A stretch of 64,000 nt of DNA from Pyropia yezoensis (Eukaryota > Rhodophyta > Bangiophyceae > Bangiales > Bangiaceae): contig CM020618.1 of the NCBI GenBank assembly GCA_009829735.1, positions 11,623,119 through 11,687,118 on the forward strand. The letters run 5' to 3'. Made by a program: the position numbers and the translations under genes. Below the pieces are notes generated by a model that saw only the letters and a list, made by a program, of their open reading frames with translations, was not told the origin of the DNA and did no database searches. Below, one piece after another: positions 53,768 to 62,221 of this stretch. Positions within the stretch are counted from its first letter, which is position 1. Each line of letters begins with the position of its first letter.

Positions 53768-56299
53768 TCGGATCTTTGTCGAGATTGTTATGTGACGACG
53801 CGTGAATAAGTGTTTTCCGATTGCGTCATGATCTTGATGCTTCGGTATTTGTTAATTTCTTTTCGGCAAATTTACTACTTTCATGAGGGAAAGGGGGGGC
53901 GAGAAGTTGAACTTACCTGCGCAACATTCACGAGTCGGGTGCGGTGCCGTTGCCAGACATGTGATGGCCTCGTCTGCCAGTCGATACGATCGTTTGACCT
54001 CGTCGGCAACGGTGTGGGCTGGCACACCTCTGCCCGCCGGCTGGCCCTGTCGCTGTCACTGACTGCGTGCCTTTAAAATGTTGCACTGGCGGTGCATTGA
54101 CCATACCTCTCTCCACCGGCACACTGCCAGTTGGTCGGTCAGACGCCGCTGAGAGTCGGTTGGGAGCCGTGCCCGTCATTTCTCGTCCCTCACCCGACCC
54201 TCACCCCCCCGACGTACATACCGCTCCCCATGCGCATCCACCGCAGCTCGCCTTGTGCCTAGTCGGTGGTGTTATTGGCGAGACCACGGCATTGTCCACC
54301 GTGCCCGCTTGTTGACCGACCATGCGCAGCCGGAAGCAGCAGACATGCGGCGCAGCGACTGCCCGAAAGAAGATGTGCCACTGGAGCGGCCACCGTTGCC
54401 GCCACCGAAGCCTCGGCCTTGTTCCCGCCGTCCCTTTTCGCCCCACCACACCCCTCGCAGCCAAGGGACTTGGCCCCCCCCGCACCCTCTTGCCGCCTAG
54501 GGACTTGCACTCACGCCTCACTCACGCCTCACTGCCCCTCAAACACCCACACACGCACTCGCGCGTCACTGCCTTTCAAACAGCCCACAAGGCGCACATC
54601 AGCAGGGCGGTGACGCGCCACTGCTCAGCAGGTGGTGGCTTGGTCTGCGATGAAAAATAGGGTCATTAAACCCACCACTCAGTGATACAAAATTGACTCG
54701 GATACAGGCAGGACCCACCATTCGCTCCTTGAAAGCTCCATAGGTCATTAGAAATCTCATCGACCCCTCAATGGGCGTGCGCACCTTTAGTGATGAACGC
54801 CACGCGCTCTAGCCCGGGCATGGGCATTTCGCACGGTTCACATAATTTTCTCGCATAGCTACCCTTTGGTGGACAGTAGGACATCCCTGGGGGCAGGCTC
54901 GAATGCGCTCGAGCACCCTCACAGAAGAAAGTCAGGTGGGAGTGGGGGCGAAACCATAAAGAGAGGGCGACGGGCGGGGGAGGGGGGACGAATTGAATTT
55001 CGAATTCCGAGGAACCCGATCACCGGCTGACACGGACGCGGATCATACGGAAGGGGAGGGGATTTGGGCGGCGGCACGAGATGATGTTGAATTGGACGGT
55101 GACTGGAGTGTCCGGGGATGGGTGCTCTGATTCGTCGGCCGCACGTTCAGCCACATGCAGGTCAGGTCAGTCGCTTCCCTCGGCGCCCCCGGGTCTAACG
55201 AGAGCCGTAGGTCCACGCGGCCCGCGTGGTGTCGTGTGCTGGTGACAGGCCATTTGGATGCACCGCGCGGTGAGCTCGCAGCATGGCAAGGCCGTCTGTG
55301 GCGGTGGGTTTGCATTACACGACTGTACCTCCCCCCCCCCCCCCCCCACCAAGACGTCCAGGATGACATTTTTCCCAAACGGTGCTCGTAGTGCATTGCA
55401 AACGGACGGGGCCTTTCGGAAGCACTAAAAGGCTGAGTGCCCGCGTCCCGGCACGCCGCTCCACATGCACCGTGGCGAGCAGGCAGTGCCGAGGGTGGGT
55501 TCAATTGCAGTGTTGTTATTGCCCCGCAGCGCGGTGGCGGTCACTCTCCCAATACGTGCCGTCGGGAGGGGGGGGGCGCTCGCTCGCCATGGTTGGGCGA
55601 GCCGCACGGATGCTGGCGTGTCAGTCGGCTAAATGCCACAGTGCATGCGGTGCACTCCGTCCCGCACCCACCGTCGTGCTACTGGCGGCTGCCATGAGCA
55701 CAGCGTCTGTGCGCGGTCTGCAATTGGGCCGCCAACCCCATCACCACCACCGCCGCCGCCACACCACCACCGCCAGCCAAGCCACCGCCACCGCGAGCCC
55801 CTCCACCACCACCGTCGCCGCGCCACAGGACACTCTCACGGCAGCCACCGTCGGCCACGGGTGCCGCGGAGATGAGAAGGACCTTACATTTCGGGGGCGG
55901 CGAGCTAAGGCCACGCGACAGCCCACAGTGGCACGTGGCGGCGCAAGAATCCTCCGCATTGCCCCCTGCCCGCGAGGTAGCTTCGGTTGGGGGGTAGCGG
56001 GGGGCGAGCGGCGGGGGGGAGAGGGAGGGGAGGCGGGGGGCGGGCGGCGCGGGGGGGGTTGGGAGGACCCGGACCGCCGGCCTCCTGACGGCCCGTGCAG
56101 CCCATCTCCAGCGTCTACAGCACGCGTACGGCATCGAGTGAGGACCCCGGCCCGGATGGTGCCTTGCCAGACGATAAATAGGGCGGTAGGTGGTGCCCCG
56201 AGGCTCCGTATCTTTGCCGACCCCGTCAGCCACCGTCGACAATCCCACCCACCCTCCTCACAGTCGTTCCGACACACACAACCCGCTCATCCGCCTCCG

Positions 56300-56333
<34 letters not shown>

Positions 56334-56367
56334 TCCCCCCCCCCCCCCCCCCTGCCCCGGACTCACG
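53768..56367. other. Intergenic region upstream of the Fanzor gene
   Basis: 2.6 kb with short ORFs only. It holds C-rich and G-rich tracts (55329-55347, 55568-55576, 56011-56060) and a long, almost pure C tract at 56299-56352 directly before the ATG at 56368. ORFs around 55382-56371 are open because of simple sequence. A TATA-like ATAAATA sits at 56174. I see no other gene. Confidence 0.45.
56174..56180 (+). promoter_or_regulatory. TATA-like element upstream of the Fanzor gene
   Basis: ATAAATA, an AT island in GC-rich sequence 194 bases before ATG 56368. Supported only by position and composition. Confidence 0.35.
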
Positions 56368-57558
56368 ATGAACGATGATGACGACGGCAGTGACCATGAC
56401 ATTGGCGTCGACATGCTGGACGGCGACACCACCTCGGACGAGGAGTGGGACCCGGCACAAGAGCAGGCGTACGTTTAAGACGCACGCAACGTGGTGACGC
56501 TCAAGCGGGCGGTGCTCGCCGCCAACATGTGCCGCCTGCAGGGCGTGTCTGCACCCCCAGGTGGCGAAGCGGCCTCGTCGGCCGGCTGGTCTGCCGCCGT
56601 CGCGCAGTTGCAGCAGGCGGCCAAGGATGAGGAGGCGGCGGGCCTCCTCGACGGCGCCGGCGAGGACCTCGTCGCGGCCATCACAGACGCGGCAGAGGCG
56701 GTCAGCGTGTACTGTGGTGGTCAGGCGGCGGCAAGCGAGGCGGAGGTGGAGCTCGCCGCACGCACCAAGACGGCCGCTTGTCTGATTGGCGTGGCCGCCG
56801 CGGGCTTGCCCAGGCGCGAGGCTGCCACGGACGCACCGCCCGCCGGCAAGGGGCGGACGCAAAAGTGTGGCGAATGTGGCGAGCCCGGGCACAAGGTCAG
56901 CTCTTGCAAGGCCCCGGCTGGTGCAGGGCCGGCAGCCGCTGCCGCCGCCGCTGCCGCCGCCGTCCCGGCGGCGGCGGCGGCGGCGGCCGCGTCCAAGTGT
57001 CGCGACTGCCTGGGAGGGGGCCACAGCAGCGGGGACGCCGCCTGCTCGGTGCAGCGGCACTGGGGGGGTGTGTCAGCGGCCTACGACCGCGGCGTCGACC
57101 CCGACTGCAAGGACCCGCTTCAGAGCACTGGACGGCAGACGCGGGCGTGTACCGTGCCGGTGGGCGTCCTCGCGAGGGCGGTGTTTGGGGACGACAAGGA
57201 CGACGCTGACACGCGAACGGCGGTGGAGACGGCCCTGCAAGCAGAGCTCGAGGACCTCTCTGGGTCGGCTACCAAGCTCCGCTTCCTCATGCTCCGCGTC
57301 CTCGACGTGGCATTGCGTTGCCTGGTGTCGACCGTCGCGGACGCAGCCGCCGACGACGCCGACTGGGCGGGGGCCGTGCCCGAAAACTGGGCGCCCGTCT
57401 GGCTGTGGTTGGCGTACGCCTGCTTCTGCGAGGGTGTGTCTGGCGGTCCCCGGCAGGCGGGCACCGTGTGTGCGGGGTGTGGCAAGGGGCAGGCCAACAC
57501 GCGGATGGCGCGCACCCGCTCTGTGGTGACGACGAGCCACCCGCTGCCGGCAGAGGCG
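56368..57558 (+). pseudogene. Fanzor gene, 5' part: acidic leader and two zinc knuckles
   Basis: ATG 56368 opens an acidic leader (MNDDDDGSDHDIGVDMLDGD, then DEEWDP) with a TAA at 56476-56478. The same frame then continues to the LTR at 57559. Residue features in order: helical Ala-rich region; a canonical CX2CX4HX4C knuckle CGECGEPGHKVSSC (56866-56907); a poly-Ala linker; a second, wider knuckle CRDCLGGGHSSGDAAC (CX2CX4HX6C, 56998-57045); a globular part; and a late CAGC pair. Removing the solo LTR and one AGGCG copy joins this frame exactly to the downstream Fanzor frame, so both parts are one gene. Zinc knuckles bind single-stranded nucleic acid in retroviral Gag and related proteins. I do not know them as standard parts of Fanzor proteins. 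Confidence 0.7.
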
Positions 57559-58027
57559 TGTGGCAAAAACCACATGCACACACGGCACCCAAGTTGGGGC
57601 GGTGTGCAAGGGCTGCCTCCCGTGTCGGGGGAACCGGAAGAAGTGCAAGTCGCACACACTCTGTCCCTGTTGTGGGGCAAACCCCCCACGGACAAACAAG
57701 AGGATGGTGTGTGGTCCAACAGTTTCTTGGTCGGGACGGGGACGCAGGGCCAAGCCCCGCTGTCCCTCCCCTTATCCCCCCAGGGTCCACTCAGAATCTC
57801 GCCACTCAGAATCTCCCACCCCAGCACCTGCCCACCGGGCCACACGAAAATTCAAGACGATAAATGCAGAAAACCTTCAAATCCAAGTTGGATTTACTAC
57901 TAAGCTAACTATCCCAAACTTAGGGAATATGGACCCAAAAGCAGGGGGAGGAACGGATCAGGCTAGTGGCCTGCCGCCCCTTGCATGGCACGTGTTGCCC
58001 CCCTACCTGGGGGTCAATACTGCCACA
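57559..58027 (-). mobile_element. Solo LTR (Ty3/gypsy family), - orientation
   Basis: 469 bp, the reverse complement of the LTR family, from TGTGGCAAAAACC to ATACTGCCACA. It is flanked by a perfect 5-bp target duplication AGGCG (57554-57558 and 58028-58032). It splits the Fanzor reading frame. Confidence 0.98.
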
Positions 58028-61000
58028 AGGCGCTCTCCTACGCCCTGACGCAGGTGATGGCCGTCACGGCAGCTGCGTGCGACCGGTATCTTCCGGCGAG
58101 CAACAACACGGCACGATGGGAGCCCGTAGCCACCATCGTGGCCACTCACGCCGGGCGCTGTGTGGACGCGGCGTGTCGCAAGCTGGCGCCAAGGCGGCCA
58201 AGGACGCGCTGGCCACCTCCCCCGCTGCCACGGCTGCTCCAGCGGGCGGCTCTGCCTGGGAAACGGAGCGGCGGCTGACGCAGTGGGCGGCCGCGCGCTT
58301 CCGGACGGTTACCGCGGACAAGACAACGCCGGGCCGGCGGGGCCTCGACGGCGTCCCCCAGCACCTGGTCCAGACGCTGGCCCAACGGGTGGCCGTCATG
58401 CGGGCGGCCATGCCACCCTCTGTGGCGGGCCTCTTTGCAGCAACGCCTGTGAAGAAGCGCCGCTGGTGGGCGTACGTGACGTATCTCCTCCACGTCCTGA
58501 ATGTGGGTGTGGAGAGCCCGGACGCCCTCATCCCTGGCGCCCGAGCGGTGCTCCACGGTCACGGCACGCTGGTGCCGGACAAGATGCTCGCCCTGTTGCG
58601 GGCAGTTTCGGTCGCTACTGGCGTGGGGGTGCGTGGCCACCCCAGTCTTCGGGCATGGCCAGAGCTGCGAACGGGCGGTGCAGCGGTGCTGGCCGCCATG
58701 GCTGGTGTCGGTGGCCGCGCAAACCGGGCCGCCTCCCAGCTGTCTACCGACGGCGTGGCGGTGACGTTTTTTCTGTCTCGACCCGACACGGCCGCAGAGG
58801 CCGAGGCGCGGGCGGTGGCCTGGGCCAAGAAGCTGAACGGCGGTGGACGTGCACGGGACCGCAGCGGCAAAGGCTTTGCGTCCCGAGTGGGGGTACTGAC
58901 GCAGCTCGAGCGGGCTGGCCTGCCGTTGGCGCGCGTCCGGTGGCTCCAGATGGTCGGCGGAGACCCGGGACGGTCTGCCGAACTGTCGGCAGCACCGAAT
59001 GAGCGCGTGGCGACGGCAGACCTCCCCGCCCGCCCCGCTGAAGACGCGATGCGCGCCTCGTGGTCCCGCCACATGGACTTGGACGCACTCAACCGGGCGG
59101 CCGTGGCGCTCCTGCGTAGGGGGGGCGTCCAAGACGGAGGGGCGGCAGCCGCAACCGTGCCCGAGGGCCACCCACCCAGGGGGTCTCGGAAGCGGGCGGC
59201 GGCGGGCGCCCCGGCTGCAGGGGCGGGGACAGGGGGGGGCCGCTCCAAGCGACAAGCGCGGCGGTTGTCACCCGAGGGGAGCGTCGATGATGCGGCGGCG
59301 GTGGCTCCGGCGGCGGCGGGTGCGACGACACCCCCCGAGGCAAAGACCTACCAGACGGCGAGCCCCGGCGGTGGCCACGGGCGCGTGCGGCGTGGGCCGC
59401 AGGCGTCCATCCGACGGGCCCGCCGCACCCAGCTCGCCACTTCAGTGCGGCGTGTGCTGCGTCGCACGCGCCTGTCCCGGCGGACTGTGCCCCGTCACGA
59501 GGCGGAAAAGGTGGCACCGTGGCTGGTGGACCCCACTGCCGCGGCGGGCAACAGTGACAGCAGCACCATCCCAGACGCGCTGCTGCAGGACCGGTTGGAC
59601 GCGCTGCCCCGGCGCAAGGGGTGTCGTCGACTGGCACCCGTCCCCGGCCTTCGCTACAGCCTGAGTGCCGCCCACTTTCGCGAGGCCAGCGGCGGTAACT
59701 TTTTGGCCCGTGCGTGAAAGCAGTGGCGGGCATGCAGCGATACTGAAGCTGGACAGGTGGCGGCGGCGGTGGCGGGACTGGTAGCGGCGGCGGGTGACGT
59801 AGGCGGCGTCGCTGGCCACCTACCGCCCGTCGACTTGGCAGCAGCACACGACACAATGCGTACCGGCGACGACGGGAAATACCTGCAAGCAACGCTCGAG
59901 TTGGCCGCCCGTCGCGACACGGCCGCGTACGGCGAGCGATTTAGCGCGCAAGCCACGCGACACCTGCGGGCGGCGCTTGTGCGCATGGCCATCCAACTCG
60001 GCCACTTTGCTGCCTCGGTTGCGCGGGACCTGACCAGCGGCCTCCTTCGCCAGGTCCGCGGCGGCGGCGCGGTCGTCGTGGCCATGGGCACCGCGCGCGT
60101 GCGCGGGGGGGACGCCTGGCTCCGCCGCCACCTCCGACGGCTGTGCTGGTTTGTCGACCTGGACGAGTTCAACACGAGCCAGGCGTGCTCTGAGTGTCAC
60201 GACAAGATGGTGCTCATCTACTCGACGGCCAACTCCCCCCCCAAGATTCCAAGAGAGCTGTATGGGCCGCCGGCCGGCCCTCTGCCGTCGACACGGCGTG
60301 TGCGGATGGTGGCCGGTTCGCGTCGGGGGCGGCCAAAGCGGGCCCTCCCCTCTGCGACCCACGTGACGGGCCGAGGACCGGACCCCGACGCCTACCGGGC
60401 GGCCGTCCGAGCCACTGCCCGTGCTGAAGCTGTGGCGCGGCGCGCGGCCGCGCTGGCCCGCTGTGCCGTCGAGGACCGCGCCGTCCATGCCGACCCGAGG
60501 AGGCTGAGCGAGTGGGCGGCCAAGGGCTGCTACAAGTGCTCTCTCGCGGCCCCACAAGGCCCCGGTCACCCAGCGCCACACCCGCCCGCGATTCGCAATC
60601 GCGACGACGTTGCGGCCCGCAACATGGCGTGGGTGGCCGCTCGTCGTCTAACGGGTACCATCGTGTGGCCTTTCAAGCGCCCGTTTGGTATGAGGTGGGC
60701 CTGGACGACCAAGCGTCCTCCAAGTGGTGTTCCCGTCCCGCCTGTACGTCGCACCCGTGCGACTACGCGGGTCGATGTGTGGCCCGTACTGGCTGCAGTG
60801 GACACTGTCGTCGACGGTGGTGGCGGTGGCGGTGGCGGCGGTGGCGGCGGTGGCGGTGGTGGCGGTGGTGGTGGCGGTTGTGGCGGTGGCGGTGGCGGCG
60901 GTGGCGGCGGCGGCGGTGGCGGTGGCGGTGGCTGCGGCGGTGGCGGCGGCGGTGGCGGTAGGGGGGTTGTCGACGGCGACGCGACGGCGGCGTCCTGTAC

Positions 61001-61274
61001 GACGCGACGCGGTGCTCCGGGTGGGGAACGGGTGGTGGCGGCCGGCAGTGCCATGGACGGGGTACGTCGGGCGGAGACGGGGGCGACAGACGCGCCCCGT
61101 GGTCTGGTGGACACTGCAAAACGCAAAGACAGCGCACATCTTGCCCGTGACCCTCACCTACCACGGGGTGCGTCACCCGCCCCCTTTTTCGCCGACGAGC
61201 CAATTATGGGTAATTGTCGGCCGTTCACTAGCAGGTTAGACGCCGGCTTTTCCCGGGGACCTTTCCCAGGATGA
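58028..61274 (+). pseudogene. Fanzor (eukaryotic TnpB-like RNA-guided nuclease), 3' part
   Basis: After the LTR the frame resumes (LSYALTQVMAVTAAACDRYL). A one-base frameshift at about 58170-58190 leads into a frame open to 61274 except for TGA 59715-59717. RuvC-I is recognisable as LAPVPGLRYSLSAAHF (59631 onward), with Val (59640-59642) where the family has the catalytic Asp of D-P-G. VVVAMGTARVRG follows at the place where TnpB has its usual Glu. The alternative Glu of Fanzors is in VDLDEFNTSQACSECH (E at 60165-60167), with the first zinc pair CSEC (60186-60197). A ~115-residue basic insert separates it from the second pair CYKC (60528-60539). RuvC-III is NRDDVAARN, with Asp at 60603-60605. 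A TnpB-like end is at about 60690, followed by repeats. Known Fanzors cut DNA guided by an omega-RNA usually encoded by overlapping 3' sequence. Confidence 0.87.
60815..60966. repeat. (GGTGGC)n simple repeat
   Basis: About 150 bases of GGTGGC/GGCGGT units, coding for poly-Gly in the Fanzor frame after its last conserved motif. It may belong to the 3' non-coding region. Confidence 0.9.
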
Positions 61275-61805
61275 GTCGGATGTTTCCCGGAGGGGTCGAT
61301 AGTTGAGCGTAGTGTCACGATGTCATTTTTTTGGACAAGACCAACTCTGAAACCATCTTCATGGAACGCACTGTATCGGATACGGTCGCATCCAACTCGT
61401 TGGGCACCCTGGCCTGACACGGGCTTCGTTGTCCAATGGCGCCTGCTCCCCCCCGCACGGCGCGCTGGAGGCTCAGGTGCCATGCTCATACGAGAATCCA
61501 CGCTCAGCCGGCAAACAGCATCTGACCTGTCAACGTGGGGACCTGGAGACGTGCAGTCGACCGATCTTAAAAAAAAAAACTTTATGTAGGGCGTCCCCAC
61601 CAACGTGACTATCCGACGATGGATGGAACGTCAGTTATACACGATGACGCCGCTCTCTCCACCGCCTCCTACATGGCGTGCAGCAAACACTCAATTGTTT
61701 TAATAATCTAAGATAGCACGGGAAGCTCTAATCAACATTCAAAAGCGTCCCTAATCAAAGCGGAAATCTCGTATGTGCACGGCACCCGAGACATGGTGGA
61801 CGCCA
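61275..61805. other. Spacer between the Fanzor gene and the second Ty3 copy
   Basis: No ORF with motifs. An A-run lies at 61570-61579. It contains no obvious inverted match to the region upstream of the Fanzor gene, so the end of a Fanzor-bearing transposon could not be placed. Confidence 0.4.
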
Positions 61806-61883
61806 GGAACGGATCAGGCTAGTGGCCTGCCGCCCCTTGCATGGCACGTGTTGCCCCCCTACCTGGGGGTCAATACTGCCACA
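61806..61883 (-). repeat. LTR fragment
   Basis: 78 bases matching the end of the reverse solo LTR at 57950-58027, finishing ATACTGCCACA and followed by CTCCCCTCTCCTCAG, the complement of the polypurine tract region. Confidence 0.95.
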
Positions 61884-62221
61884 CTCCCCTCTCCTCAGTT
61901 CCGACCGACCCGGTCGGCCCTGTGAGGGGGTGCGTAAACGCACGTCTCGCCGTTGGGGGCGCGACTTGCTGTCCCCCATCGAGTACGTAACGCGGATGTG
62001 GAGGCGGTCACGTTGACCGCTCCTCTCCTCAAGCTTGCCCACTCGGCAGCTTGCTCTCTTCAGTTCACACTTCACCATCACCACCACCTCCCCTTCACCT
62101 TCCACTGGGCCGCCCCACGCTGGGGAGGTCACCCGTATACCCACGATCCGAGTCCCCCTCAACTCGAGGCGGGTCTCGTGCCGCGATAGCCAGAGCGTCT
62201 CTCCCCAACTTGAGGAGAGCC

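Noticed and set aside
55382..56371. 329-codon ORF before the Fanzor gene
   Set aside because: Ends in the poly-C tract as poly-Pro and has no motif. The opposite strand is equally open.
57560..58048. Plus-strand Cys-rich ORF (CKGCLPCRGNRKKCKSHTLC)
   Set aside because: The same protein-like pattern appears at every LTR copy (32146, 40351, 47689 on the minus strand) and is encoded by the LTR itself. It could be a real small LTR ORF, but the pattern alone does not show coding, so it is not called.
59089..61203. Several 150-370-codon minus-strand ORFs across the Fanzor gene
   Set aside because: Antisense shadows of GC-rich Fanzor coding sequence. Only the plus frame carries catalytic and zinc motifs.
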